A stretch of 64,000 nucleotides of DNA, taken from Marinomonas phaeophyticola. Its GTDB lineage: Bacteria; Pseudomonadota; Gammaproteobacteria; Pseudomonadales; Marinomonadaceae. The notes under the pieces are model-generated. The model did no database searches and was not told the DNA's origin. It saw only the letters and a program-made list of their open reading frames with translations. The stretch is from positions 310,001 through 374,000 of the forward strand of contig NZ_JAPUBN010000011.1 of NCBI RefSeq assembly GCF_026966905.1, given 5' to 3'. A program made the position numbers and the translations under genes. Of the stretch, positions 18,501 through 26,678 are shown one piece after another (positions within the stretch are counted from its first letter, which is position 1; the number at the start of each line of letters is the position of its first letter).

Positions 18501-18678
18501 GCAAGCTGCGACTGGCTTCATGCAGGTGTTGACCAACAAAACGGCTGAATGGGTAGGTACTACCTTTGGTTCGGGGGCGCAATCGGCACTGTTTAGTAAC
18601 GTTGGTGGCGCGGTTGGAGCCGATGGTGTTGTTTCGGGCGGTAACTTTGCCCTGGGGGCGCTGCGGGCGCGGTTCTGA
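15523..18678 (+). CDS. traN: TraN mating-pair stabilisation protein, N-terminal frame (ends at a frameshift)
   Basis: 1,051 residues with a signal peptide (to about AA, residue 29), very Cys-rich (repeated C-x-C patterns such as SNGCTVVNGVSVC and NPSCGFMSSEC), as in outer-membrane TraN, which binds recipients. The frame ends at TGA 18676-18678, just after a G run at 18654-18658. The expected C-terminal domain continues in the -1 frame. With one more G the product would read on to base 19214 and be 1,230 residues long. This is either a one-base error, a true mutation, or slippage. Confidence 0.85.
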   Translation: MKPTLFTRVLAGILSITMACLPLHGVAADVQRQSGLSGQQEGKQLLQSWTMPALNGNTLLVPSGSGNESINLQELFPGMDQGSLDVLTGVYGSDASMNQLGTQRQESMVSESGATGEAFRSLQQIKDRSRPDMVNDPLWALTDAVQTDPNLLTQSFPGCESQGEGSPNYQQCDRLNTAVNSCTITHDYTAGIIEHVSGPMNLRSCGEGCLEVWIGRIGDNYWSGRCKVFEQAITLKVVNPDAITSAVLEYAKWDDYMQVWLGDQKVWSGPNNNFPPETAGRCELSTSWERNPNTDLTAKLKAVEPGLEVPVKIRVSVTGSGEGYARIKVRFDPTKVVMNDGWSPQSCIEQAADIPAKFSDYSIQCTDQPSSTNGCTVVNGVSVCESYFAPSPVAGISPLCRRVQVSVDDESYKGIENQACQVLEANPSCGFMSSECAETNDKGECIRFTDTYDCGLQTSDPKCVVSNLMPSSFEACEPTQTITPFTETKHVPDYQVCEKISTLTQCQLERRVSAQTHQQSLSIERGCFSSETLSFVPQHSSTMQTGNTTLRIIDNQNTGIKITESPSKANGWKTTLSLTGNKETVTETKPSIKYPEMTCPKGTLVGSLCKVVNGSIISWHEPQEVNRSRCESGWNKVDFDTCSREVQKCLAPAKLSASLTFSGKYLEQDIVHQSSDPGIDQCLMQTDQFTAVQWQCLDTGTKRIDGLTVGSGELANLGSLYPAVVSSPAHLTSRGSSDGLGFSCWRARATYNASTAHPEFNMGSSDSWVDANGNTQTIVNNGQNTTTNTCAALEQNPACQYVRTECTEGGAGHEGFCYIQSLVYDCGQSVEVQNARMETQYNCEGPVRCMGTDCLEPESIKQANFAEAAAMLNAAQFMTNDMSCTGADGQDNVECTVFKGNAGQCKKAVGGIVDCCEKPSGVSLSDYITMIVAVNKLDTAVMAMNPSSAIYGSWNTLREPITSTWSAVKEPFVSAWDSLMGAGPSTAAGAGAEQAATGFMQVLTNKTAEWVGTTFGSGAQSALFSNVGGAVGADGVVSGGNFALGALRARF

Positions 18679-19214
18679 GTACGGTTATGACGGCCTACAT
18701 GATTTATTCAGTCACCATGATCCTCATTCAACTTATCTGGAAATGTGAGCAGAGTGAGTTTGAAATGAACGCTAAGCGGGTATTGAAGAGTTGCCATTAT
18801 GTAGGCTCTTACTGCAAGTCTAAGTTCTTAGGTGCCTGTGTTGAGAAACGGCAGTCATATTGCTGCTTTACTTCGCCGCTTTCACGGATCATTCAGGAAC
18901 AAGTACGTCCGCAGTTGGGCCTTGGCTGGGGCAGTGCAAAGTCACCAAACTGCGAAGGTTTGACCGCGAGTCAGTTAAACCAGGTAGATTGGAGCCAAGT
19001 CAATCTGGATGAATGGATAGGTATCTTGTCGATCACGGGCAACTTACCCGAAGTACCGTCACTGGATCTGGAACGACTCACAGGCTCAGGAAGTACGCTA
19101 AACGTTGATGGAAACCGTCAAAGTGCCGCAGACAGAGCTATTGAAAGGCTAAACGGAATGGATGCTCAGAAATTACGCCAGGAGGCGACGGAAGAAGTCT
19201 CGGGGAACAATTAA
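18657..19214 (+). CDS. traN: TraN C-terminal domain in the -1 frame
   Basis: The frame beginning within the G run continues AAGAVLSTVMTAYMIYSVTM and then WKCEQSEFEMNAKR, KSCHYVGSYC, GACVEKRQSYCC, PLSRIIQEQVRPQLG and WIGIL. This is the conserved C-terminal region normally fused to TraN in F-type systems, with a hydrophobic segment and paired cysteines. A stand-alone start (ATG 18687) has no convincing ribosome binding site, so separate translation is unlikely. Confidence 0.75.
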   Translation, partial: GAAGAVLSTVMTAYMIYSVTMILIQLIWKCEQSEFEMNAKRVLKSCHYVGSYCKSKFLGACVEKRQSYCCFTSPLSRIIQEQVRPQLGLGWGSAKSPNCEGLTASQLNQVDWSQVNLDEWIGILSITGNLPEVPSLDLERLTGSGSTLNVDGNRQSAADRAIERLNGMDAQKLRQEATEEVSGNN

Positions 19215-19638
19215 AAGAAATTGCTCCGTTAGTACGGTTTTGCAGGGCTAATGAAGCATATAAAAAATAATAAATATGCATTGAATTAACTGCGACTATT
19301 TTGTAACAGATGTGTTTGTAGTAATGTGTTGTGGTAGCTCATATCTGAGCTTACAGTTTCGATGAATAGGGTTGGACTTCATCGAGCAGAAAGCTTTGAG
19401 CTAGGAACTGACGGTCAGAAATGCTCGCTTTTGGACAGAAAAAATTCATCCGGCTGATAAAGGTTAATTGTAAGACAGCCTCTGATTTCTTGAAATCAAG
19501 GTGAATGAGCTTTAATGTTCAGCGATTACTAGCTAACAATAATGTACAACCAATTTAATTGCGGCCCTTTGGTCGTTCCATATGCAACGCAGAATAGCTT
19601 ACAGTGTATGTTGAAGGAAAAGTCGCAAGGAGCATAGT
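19215..19638. other. Intergenic region before the Gabija operon
   Basis: 424 AT-rich bases between the end of traN and gajA. I see no gene, tRNA or insertion sequence here. It marks the left edge of the traN variable site and presumably holds the gajAB promoter, but I could not assign one with confidence. Confidence 0.4.
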
Positions 19639-21339
19639 TTGAAAATCGAAAAAGTAAATCTCACTGGTTTTAGAAATTTTAAAAACGCATTAGTGAGTTT
19701 TAATGATAGAACTTTAATGATTGGCAGTAACGATGTCGGTAAAACAAACTTGCTTTATGCTTTGCGCTTGTTACTAGATAAATCTCTATCAGACCGAGAT
19801 ATAGAACCAGAACTAACTGATTTTTATATCGACGGTGATGGTGAACAACCTGAAACCTTTACAATAAATATATATTTTTCAGAAATTACAGAAGATGCTG
19901 TTTTATCTATTTTAAAAGGACATGTTAGTGACGAAGGAACATGTGTAATTTCGATGGTTGCAGATAGAGCTACACTAGATTGCCAAATCTTAATAGGTTG
20001 TTCAGCAGAAGAGTTAGAATTAGTTCAATCTCGATTTTACTTAAAGCGTTTAAATCTAAGATATGTGCGTTCTAGAAGAGACCTAGAAAAATTCATTAAT
20101 ATAGAAAAGAAAAAGCTTCTAAAGCAATCTCAAGATAGTCTTGAAGAGGCTGACCTTGCAGCCGATCAAGCAGAAATGAATGTAATTTCTGGGCAGTTAA
20201 ATCAAATCAACGAAAAAGTGGCTGGGCTTAATTACGTTAAAGACGCAACATCTATAGTTAATGAAGAGCTAAAGAAGTTATCACATACAAATGGCGACTA
20301 TAGCGTCCATTTAGATACCGGAGCCATTAAAGTTAATCAATTTATTGATAATTTGGAGCTTGGTGCTTCAACTTCAGGCTCTAAAATAATGCTAGGAGGT
20401 GATGGGAGAAATAACCAGATATTGTTAGCATTATGGAAGGCAAAAAGTCAGAGGGAGTTTGACCCTGACCATGAAGTAACATTCTATTGTGTAGAAGAAC
20501 CTGAAGCTCACCTGCATCCGCATCAACAACGTAAATTGGCTGACTACTTAATACATGAATTACCAGGCCAAACAATTATCACCAGCCATTCACCACAAAT
20601 AACTGAGCGCTATAAACCTGATTCCATTATACGACTCTTCTCTACAGCAGAAGGTTCTAAAGCAGCAAAAAATGGCTGCTCCGATTGTATTTCAGATGCA
20701 TGGGATGAGTTGGGCTATAGAATGAGTATACTTCCGGCAGAAGCTTTTTTTGCTAGTTGCGTATTTCTTGTTGAAGGGCCTTCTGAAAAATTGTTTTATG
20801 AAGAGCTAGCGACTCAATTAGGGTTTGATTTAGATTTTTACAACATAACCATCTTATGTGTTGATGGTATTCAATTTAAAGTTTATTGCCAGATACTGGA
20901 TGCAATGGAAATTCCTTGGGTGCTGAGAACTGACAATGATGTTTCTGGAACCAGGGGGAGAACTGATAAAAGAGCCGTAGGGTTTAATCGCTGTTTTTCT
21001 CTAATGGGTTTACCCAATGCTCCATATTATCCGGCGAATACTACATCACAAGACCTTGTTGATAATGGCGCTTGGCAGAATGCTTCTAACCAAGTAAATC
21101 CAAATGGTATGTTCTTATCAAAGATAGACCTTGAGAATGATATCGCTCTTGAGTTGGAAGCTGAACTCTTAGCTTTCGCTGGTGAAACGGACGTTGTAGA
21201 TGCCATCAAGTATTTGCAAGGTAAAAAAGCGATTAGAATGCGAGAGTTTATTTCACAAAATAGAGGTGCGTTTGTCAATTTGGTCGGTGGTGAACTGGCA
21301 AAACCCTTAGCATTCGCAGTTGCTCAGGTAACAGCTTAG
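19639..21339 (+). CDS. gajA: GajA, Gabija nuclease (ABC-type ATPase plus Toprim)
   Basis: 566 residues. The N-terminal ATPase has P-loop GSNDVGKT (residues 29-36), and the EEPEAHLHPHQQ signature and HSPQ switch follow. The C-terminal OLD-type Toprim domain has the acidic residues of LVEGPSEK (E379) and TDNDVSG (D432, D434). This matches Gabija GajA, a nucleotide-sensing DNA endonuclease active in anti-phage defence. The start is TTG with AAGGAG well spaced. The gene is clearly more AT-rich than the tra genes. It is followed by gajB after one base. Confidence 0.9.
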   Translation: MKIEKVNLTGFRNFKNALVSFNDRTLMIGSNDVGKTNLLYALRLLLDKSLSDRDIEPELTDFYIDGDGEQPETFTINIYFSEITEDAVLSILKGHVSDEGTCVISMVADRATLDCQILIGCSAEELELVQSRFYLKRLNLRYVRSRRDLEKFINIEKKKLLKQSQDSLEEADLAADQAEMNVISGQLNQINEKVAGLNYVKDATSIVNEELKKLSHTNGDYSVHLDTGAIKVNQFIDNLELGASTSGSKIMLGGDGRNNQILLALWKAKSQREFDPDHEVTFYCVEEPEAHLHPHQQRKLADYLIHELPGQTIITSHSPQITERYKPDSIIRLFSTAEGSKAAKNGCSDCISDAWDELGYRMSILPAEAFFASCVFLVEGPSEKLFYEELATQLGFDLDFYNITILCVDGIQFKVYCQILDAMEIPWVLRTDNDVSGTRGRTDKRAVGFNRCFSLMGLPNAPYYPANTTSQDLVDNGAWQNASNQVNPNGMFLSKIDLENDIALELEAELLAFAGETDVVDAIKYLQGKKAIRMREFISQNRGAFVNLVGGELAKPLAFAVAQVTA

Positions 21340-21340
21340 T

Positions 21341-22975
21341 ATGGCCAATTTTGAATTTACTCCAGATCAAGAAGCTGCAATTGTGTCAGGTTCTAATATG
21401 GTTATTACTGCTTGCCCAGGAAGCGGTAAAACAACTGTTGTCGTAGAAAAAATAAGAAATGAAGTGCAATCGCTTCCTGACTATAAGGGCGTGATTGGTA
21501 TTACGTTTACGGTAAAAGCCAGCAAAGAATTAAAACAACGGTGTAAAAAAGATGCGTGTGATTTAAAGGCTAGTTTTTTCGGGACAATTGATCATTTTTG
21601 TTTAAGCGAAATTATTTATCCATTTGGTTCCAGATTGATAGGCCACTTTTCGTCAGTTATTGAGTGCAAATTATTCAATGAGATTCCCCAAGCATTAAAA
21701 GATCAACTACCTACTATTTCTGCTTACTCTGGCGACATCAAAAATGACATTTATCCAACATTTGAACAAGACATTAAAACTTTGTATGAGAATGGATATG
21801 TTTTGCTTGAGCTTTTAGGGGTAATGGCTAACCATATTCTAAGTAACTCTTTAGCCTGCCAAAACTACTTTCGAGCAAAGTATTCTTCTATTTATGTTGA
21901 TGAATATCAGGACTCATCTGAACCTCAACATATGCTATTTTTGAAGTTAATAGAACTGGGTTTAACAGGCGTTGCTGTTGGGGATACACAGCAATCGATT
22001 TATGCATGGCGAGGAAGTAACCCCGAATATATTACAAGTTTGACCACGCAGCCTGATGTCTTTGAACATCACATAGTTAACATAAACCACAGGTGCCACC
22101 CTTCTATTACCAACTATTCGAACAGATTGTTTAACCCAGCTTGTGATTTAATTCCCACTGATGAAATAAGAGTTCATAGATGGAGTTATCAAGGTACTCA
22201 GCTTGATGTGTCTGAACAAGTTAGTGACTCTATTCTCGATATTATTGAAAAAGGTATAACAGACTCTTATTCTAAAATAGGTATTCTAGTTAGAAATAAT
22301 ATATCTCTGGAGTTTCTAGAGCAAAAACTAAAAGTCCCTTTTAGAATTTTTGATGAAGATCCATTAGCTGTTAGAAATACCCGTATTACTAATTTGTTTA
22401 CAAGCTTACTGCGGTATCGTTTTAATACTGATTATAGGGTTAACGATGTAATCGAAATGGTTGAACGGTACATAAGAATTCAAGAGCAACAAGTCCCTAA
22501 CCTTCGCAGATTGATTGTTGATGTTATGGGTAAAGATCATGAAGAGCTTGCAGAGTCGATTATTTATACTTCTGAAAATATTTTTAATTGTATTGTTTCA
22601 GATTCAGATAAAGCGCTAATTCATAATATTTGTGTTGATAGTAAGCTACTAAAACATTATCTGCCAATTGACGAAAATGAAGTACAAGTAATGACTCTAC
22701 ATAAATCCAAAGGACTGGAATTTGATGTGGTTTATCATTTAGATCTTTATGACTGGGTTCATCCTAAAAGGCTTGTTGTTCCGGGCTCATGGGATGTTCA
22801 TTACGATAACTGGGAGCAAGAGCTGAATCTACATTTTGTTGGTATTACTAGAGCAAAAAAGCACTGTATATTAGTTACCAGCAGCAATCGCATTAACTAT
22901 CAACATCAAGTTAAAAACGGTAACCCATCTCAGTTTTTTGATTTACCTGGATTAGAGGGTTTATATACGCAATAA
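21341..22975 (+). CDS. gajB: GajB, Gabija UvrD-like helicase
   Basis: 544 residues. UvrD/PcrA-type superfamily 1A motifs appear in order: I ACPGSGKTT (residues 24-32), II DEYQD (187-191), III GDTQQSIYAWRGS, V LHKSKGLEFDVVYHLD, VI VGITRAKKH. Size and partner fit GajB, which assembles with GajA in the Gabija complex. All helicase motifs look intact, so the system is probably functional. Confidence 0.9.
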   Translation: MANFEFTPDQEAAIVSGSNMVITACPGSGKTTVVVEKIRNEVQSLPDYKGVIGITFTVKASKELKQRCKKDACDLKASFFGTIDHFCLSEIIYPFGSRLIGHFSSVIECKLFNEIPQALKDQLPTISAYSGDIKNDIYPTFEQDIKTLYENGYVLLELLGVMANHILSNSLACQNYFRAKYSSIYVDEYQDSSEPQHMLFLKLIELGLTGVAVGDTQQSIYAWRGSNPEYITSLTTQPDVFEHHIVNINHRCHPSITNYSNRLFNPACDLIPTDEIRVHRWSYQGTQLDVSEQVSDSILDIIEKGITDSYSKIGILVRNNISLEFLEQKLKVPFRIFDEDPLAVRNTRITNLFTSLLRYRFNTDYRVNDVIEMVERYIRIQEQQVPNLRRLIVDVMGKDHEELAESIIYTSENIFNCIVSDSDKALIHNICVDSKLLKHYLPIDENEVQVMTLHKSKGLEFDVVYHLDLYDWVHPKRLVVPGSWDVHYDNWEQELNLHFVGITRAKKHCILVTSSNRINYQHQVKNGNPSQFFDLPGLEGLYTQ

Positions 22976-23166
22976 TTGCATTTTTAAGTCCTGTATTTAG
23001 CAGGAATATACCACCATCATCATTGTTTCGAGGCGCTTGTACAAGCATAAGGGACAGTTTTTTGGGGGGCACTGAGCGGTAAAGTTAACACTAAATGGGG
23101 TAAAAGTGAGTTAGAGTCGCCCCCCCATTTGTTAATAGAAGACTTTATTCAACTAATTTTTTTCAG

Positions 23167-23850
23167 TTAACAGCCATATGTTACATAGCAATTCGAGTTG
23201 CCTTGAATAGTTTCAATCTTCAAATCACGTACTTTTTCCCATTCATCAACCGGGTCAATTCTTGCCCAAGCTTCAAATAGCTGAGTTTGTTGCCTACTTA
23301 GTCTTAGGCCGTATTGATCTCGCATGTAGAAATAAATTCTAGCAATATCACCCTGACGGTTAGCTGGTGGTTCTGCTCGGCGGTCTTTGAAATCAACTTC
23401 GAAATCACATTGACCATAGGCCCTTGGCTCGTTCGGAATCATGCCAAATCGAAAATTTGATCTATCTCCGTTAAGCTCTCCAACTGATGGTACGAGGTTA
23501 TGGAGATCCGAAACCATTTTAGAAAACTCAGGATCATTCTTTTCACAGTTCCGACATCCACCGTTTTGCCAGCATTGGCGTTGATGGCCAATTTCCCATG
23601 CTGAGACAACATGCTCCCACTCTAAGCGTTCACCTCGTTTCGGTTGCTTCCTTGGTTCATATCCGCAAGATGCAGCATCAATCGCACCATCATTGCTATA
23701 GCTACATCCGCAGTAAAACGTACTTTGGTTGTCTTGGTAAATTTCTCGGGCAAATCGTTTTGCTTGGCTGAACGATGATGGGTGTTCTGCAAAAGCAGGG
23801 ATAGTGAACAGCGCTATTAAGAAGGTAACGAGAAAATTAGTTCTATTCAT
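23167..23850 (-). CDS. Endonuclease I (EndA/Dns-like) with signal peptide
   Basis: 227 residues with a signal peptide (AFLIAL-type core, cut near AFA, residue 21). It has the beta-beta-alpha-metal nuclease core LEWEHVVSAWEIG...NDPEFSKMVSDLHNLVPSVGELNGDRSNFRFG, in which the His and Asn are catalytic, plus many cysteines. The family cleaves double-stranded DNA in the periplasm or outside the cell. It is a mobile-element copy, downstream of Gabija and transcribed towards it. Whether it is backbone or cargo here is uncertain. Confidence 0.85.
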   Translation of the reverse strand: MNRTNFLVTFLIALFTIPAFAEHPSSFSQAKRFAREIYQDNQSTFYCGCSYSNDGAIDAASCGYEPRKQPKRGERLEWEHVVSAWEIGHQRQCWQNGGCRNCEKNDPEFSKMVSDLHNLVPSVGELNGDRSNFRFGMIPNEPRAYGQCDFEVDFKDRRAEPPANRQGDIARIYFYMRDQYGLRLSRQQTQLFEAWARIDPVDEWEKVRDLKIETIQGNSNCYVTYGC

Positions 23851-23918
23851 GTAAATTGGCCAAAAATGACAGTTAAATTCATTTTAATGATTTTGATAGA
23901 AAATACAGCAAGATGAAG

Positions 23919-23937
23919 AGCCCCTTCGAGAGGGGCT
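23919..23937 (-). terminator. Hairpin after the DUF1845-like gene
   Basis: AGCCCCT (23919-23925) and AGGGGCT (23931-23937) form a 7-bp stem between two minus-strand genes. The T run is weak, so termination may be partial. Confidence 0.4.
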
Positions 23938-23951
23938 GGTTGATGGGAGCC

Positions 23952-23975
23952 TAGTTGGCTAGTTGGCTAGTTGGC
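23952..23975. repeat. 8-bp tandem repeat (TAGTTGGC x3) at a stop codon
   Basis: Three perfect copies of TAGTTGGC. The minus-strand stop codon of the neighbouring gene lies inside the array (23967-23969), so a change in copy number would alter the C-terminus or stop position. Confidence 0.8.
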
Positions 23976-24569
23976 GGGGTTATCTGTTTCCTCTTCAGTG
24001 ATATCGTCATCGGTTGAAGGCACCGCTTGCTCAACTTCTGCTTCTTTACCTTTAGCTTGAGCTGATTTTCGTGCTCGAATTTCGATATCAATAATGCGTC
24101 GAGCCAGTTTGATGATGCGCTGTTGCCATGCGTAGTTGCCATCAACACGTTGCTTGTTGCTAAGCACGCTAGATAACCAGAGTGTGTCCATTGAGATCAT
24201 CAGCGCATCGAGTTTGCGAACTAAGCCGACAAACTGGCCAACCTGAGGCGAGCTTATTTTGGCGTTGAAGGTAATCGGATCGGTGTAGTCAGGTACTTCA
24301 TCGATACCGTTGGACTCCATCAGTTTGTCCAAACGAGCTTGTTCGTTGTCTACCGCCTTAGCGCAATCCTCGATCAGCTGACTAATGATCTGTTCCACTT
24401 CATCAATTTCGTTCTCATCGCCAATGATGCGTAGGATGACATCGATTCCGTAGAGCGCACTGACCGTCCGTCTAAAAACACGGTCAACGACACGTTGCGC
24501 CTGTAAGCTATTAATTGTGAATGATTGTTCAAAGATGGGTTTTGAGTAATTGGGTTTTGCTTGGGCCAT
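23967..24569 (-). CDS. DUF1845-like ICE backbone protein
   Basis: 200 residues, helical, with no membrane segment: an N-terminal SLQAQRVVDRVFRRTVSALYGID, then a basic KLARRIIDIEIRARKSAQAKG helix and an acidic tail (DDDITEEETDNPAN). Its place divergent from the ssb module is that of the conserved gene that closes the traN hotspot in SXT/R391 elements. The fold resembles the DUF1845 ('PFL_4669') ICE family. Function is unknown. Confidence 0.6.
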   Translation of the reverse strand: MAQAKPNYSKPIFEQSFTINSLQAQRVVDRVFRRTVSALYGIDVILRIIGDENEIDEVEQIISQLIEDCAKAVDNEQARLDKLMESNGIDEVPDYTDPITFNAKISSPQVGQFVGLVRKLDALMISMDTLWLSSVLSNKQRVDGNYAWQQRIIKLARRIIDIEIRARKSAQAKGKEAEVEQAVPSTDDDITEEETDNPAN

Positions 24570-24872
24570 AAGTTTGCTCCTGATATGACAATAATCAGTC
24601 CCTAGCCTAATCCTCTGTGAGGTAATGGCCTTTCAGCTAGGTGGAAGAATTGAGCATCTTTCTGACTATCCTGTCTGGATAAGACGGTTACACTGACTAT
24701 CAAATATTGCTGATCTGCTTCAGTGATATCTGCGCCTGAGAGCATGAGCTCAAAGGAAGCCCGCCGCTGAGTATTCTCAGTGGTACTAAGAGGTAGCTAG
24801 CCTCCTTAAACAAATAGCCTGCATGTTTTTACATGCTCAACCATGCGTTCCTTGCGGTTCGCCTTTTCACCA
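24570..24872. promoter_or_regulatory. Divergent intergenic region before the DNA metabolism module
   Basis: About 300 bases separate the minus-strand DUF1845-like gene from the plus-strand module. An inverted repeat GCATGT-TTTT-ACATGC lies at 24821-24836, just before the first leader. No gene is visible. The promoters of both directions must lie here, but I cannot place -35/-10 boxes with confidence. Confidence 0.4.
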
Positions 24873-24936
24873 CCCAACTGGGGGAGTTTTCCCCAGTTGG
24901 GGGTGACTCCTTCAAAACCCAATTAAGGAGTCACCA
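24873..24936 (+). promoter_or_regulatory. Two-hairpin leader 1 (ribosome site sequestered)
   Basis: Hairpin 1 has perfect 11-bp arms, CCCAACTGGGG (24873-24883) and its complement (24891-24901). Hairpin 2 has perfect 11-bp arms, GGTGACTCCTT (24902-24912) and AAGGAGTCACC (24925-24935). The ribosome binding site AAGGAG is wholly inside the second stem, one base before the ATG region. This is the clearest copy of a leader seen before nine genes of this module. Confidence 0.75.
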
Positions 24937-25263
24937 ATGGATTATATCTTCGGATTTATTATCCAAATCGCAGGCATTATGTTGCTTGCAAAACTGAGCT
25001 GGTCGCTTTTGCGATTGCTTGCTCGTCAAAGCGTGCGCCCGTTTCGATTTGGACTTACACAAATCAAGCGATTGCTCACACCAACACCAAAGCGTCGTCC
25101 AATGGCAGTGCCTAAAGCTCCTGGTATGCCCCGTTTGACATCTGCGTTTTACAAAGAGCCACATCAGTACGACATGGCTTTACTCGAAATACCAACCTAT
25201 CTGCGCCGTCAGTCTTCTTTGCCCAGCCGGGCAGAAACGACTGTGTGCACAGAGTTCAACTAA
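24937..25263 (+). CDS. Small membrane-anchored protein before ssb, unknown
   Basis: 108 residues. An N-terminal hydrophobic segment (residues 4-20) is followed by a strongly basic region (RPFRFGLTQIKRLLTPTPKRR) and a neutral tail. No known domain. It starts directly after leader 1 and ends 15 bases before ssb, so it is probably cotranscribed with it. Confidence 0.65.
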   Translation: MDYIFGFIIQIAGIMLLAKLSWSLLRLLARQSVRPFRFGLTQIKRLLTPTPKRRPMAVPKAPGMPRLTSAFYKEPHQYDMALLEIPTYLRRQSSLPSRAETTVCTEFN

Positions 25264-25278
25264 GACGAGGAGAACATC

Positions 25279-25698
25279 ATGAAAAACCAAGTAACACTCA
25301 TAGGCTACGTTGGCGCTGAGCCAGAGACGCGAGCCTATCCATCAGGTGATTTGGTGACCAGCATTTCACTGGCCACTTCTGAGAAATGGCGCGACCGTCA
25401 ATCCAATGAGCTCAAAGAGCATACGGAATGGCATCGGGTCGTTTTTCGAGATCGTGGTGGATTTAAGTTAGGGCTAAGAGCAAAAGATTTAATCCAAAAA
25501 GGAGCGAAGCTTTTTGTTCAAGGGCCTCAGCGCACGCGTTCATGGGAGAAAGATGGCATTAAGCATCGATTGACCGAAGTGGACGCGGACGAGTTTCTGC
25601 TTCTTGATAGTGTGAACAAAGCATCTGAGCCATCAGCGGCGGATGATGCGAGCTCCCAAGCTAATTGGGCACAAACTTATCCTGAACCAGATTTTTAA
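25279..25698 (+). CDS. ssb: Single-stranded DNA-binding protein
   Basis: 139 residues with an OB fold typical of SSB (KNQVTLIGYVGAEPETR, SISLATSEKWRD, HTEWHRVVF, LFVQGPQRTRSWEKDG). The tail ends YPEPDF, a shorter form of the acidic, Phe-ending tail that binds repair proteins. GAGGAG precedes the ATG without a leader hairpin. It serves with Bet and Exo in the element's recombination set. Confidence 0.9.
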   Translation: MKNQVTLIGYVGAEPETRAYPSGDLVTSISLATSEKWRDRQSNELKEHTEWHRVVFRDRGGFKLGLRAKDLIQKGAKLFVQGPQRTRSWEKDGIKHRLTEVDADEFLLLDSVNKASEPSAADDASSQANWAQTYPEPDF

Positions 25699-25717
25699 CC
25701 GAGCGATAACGCTTTAA

Positions 25718-25777
25718 CCCAGCCGGGAGTACTTTCCCGTCAGGGGCAGACTCCCACTTTGATTGTCGGAGTCCAAA
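25718..25777 (+). promoter_or_regulatory. Two-hairpin leader 2, before bet
   Basis: Hairpin 1 is centred on CGGGA (25724-25728) and TCCCG (25735-25739) with outer pairs CC and GG. Hairpin 2 is GACTCC (25749-25754) and GGAGTC (25768-25773). The GGAG ribosome binding site of bet is paired in the second stem; the ATG starts 4 bases after it. Confidence 0.7.
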
Positions 25778-26596
25778 ATGGAAAAACCAAAGCTAATCCA
25801 ACGCTTTGCTGAGCGCTTTAGTGTCGATCCAAACAAACTGTTCGATACCCTAAAAGCAACAGCATTCAAGCAACGTGACGGTAGTGCACCGACCAATGAG
25901 CAGATGATGGCGCTCTTGGTGGTTGCAGATCAGTACGGCTTGAACCCTTTCACCAAAGAGATTTTTGCGTTCCCTGATAAACAAGCTGGAATTATTCCAG
26001 TGGTAGGTGTCGATGGATGGTCTCGCATCATCAATCAACACGACCAGTTTGATGGCATGGAGTTCAAGACTTCAGAAACCAAAGTCTCACTGGATGGCGC
26101 GAAAGAATGCCCGGAATGGATGGAATGCATTATCTATCGGCGCGACCGTTCGCATCCAGTCAAAATCACTGAGTATCTGGATGAGGTCTATCGACCGCCT
26201 TTTGAAGGTAACGGCAAAAATGGTCCTTATCGAGTGGATGGTCCATGGCAGACGCACACTAAGCGAATGCTAAGGCATAAATCCATGATTCAGTGTTCCC
26301 GTATCGCTTTTGGCTTTGTGGGAATTTTCGATCAAGACGAAGCGGAGCGAATTATCGAAGGCCAAGCAACACACGTTGTTGAGCCATCAGTGATTCCACC
26401 CGAGCAAGTTGATGATCGAACCCGAGGGCTTGTTTACAAGCTTATCGAGCGGGCAGAAGCTTCAAACGCTTGGAATAGTGCATTGGAATATGCCAATGAA
26501 CATTTTCAGGGTGTTGAACTGACGTTTGCGAAACAAGAAATATTTAATGCACAACAACAAGCAGCCAAAGCGCTCACACAGCCTTTAGCTTCTTAG
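25778..26596 (+). CDS. bet: Bet, single-strand annealing recombinase
   Basis: 272 residues of the RecT/lambda Bet superfamily (DQYGLNPFTKEIFAFPD, VVGVDGWSRIINQ, then WMECIIYRRDRSHPV). It anneals complementary strands after Exo resection; this pair in SXT/R391 elements promotes formation of hybrid ICEs. ATG 25778 has GGAG at good spacing; a TTG five codons earlier does not. It lies between ssb and a small gene. Confidence 0.95.
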   Translation: MEKPKLIQRFAERFSVDPNKLFDTLKATAFKQRDGSAPTNEQMMALLVVADQYGLNPFTKEIFAFPDKQAGIIPVVGVDGWSRIINQHDQFDGMEFKTSETKVSLDGAKECPEWMECIIYRRDRSHPVKITEYLDEVYRPPFEGNGKNGPYRVDGPWQTHTKRMLRHKSMIQCSRIAFGFVGIFDQDEAERIIEGQATHVVEPSVIPPEQVDDRTRGLVYKLIERAEASNAWNSALEYANEHFQGVELTFAKQEIFNAQQQAAKALTQPLAS

Positions 26597-26618
26597 CGCC
26601 ACGCATTCATTTTACTAA

Positions 26619-26678
26619 CCCTGGCGGGATTATTCTCCCGTCAGGGGGAAGGTCTCGTCTTTTATTTGGAGATCTTCC
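26619..26678 (+). promoter_or_regulatory. Two-hairpin leader 3
   Basis: Hairpin 1 pairs CCCTGGCGGGA (26619-26629) with TCCCGTCAGGG (26636-26646), 11 bp with one G-U. Hairpin 2 pairs GGAAGGTCTC (26647-26656) with GAGATCTTCC (26669-26678), 10 bp with one G-U, and ends at the ATG. GGAG at 26668-26671 is in the stem. Confidence 0.7.

Noticed and set aside
18566-18748. 60-codon frame at the end of traN
   Set aside because: It is the third frame across the traN frameshift region and has no homology; the -1 frame carries the conserved domain.
24821-24836. Inverted repeat GCATGT-TTTT-ACATGC as a terminator
   Set aside because: No T run follows on the plus strand, and it lies in a promoter region; kept only as a note in the intergenic feature.
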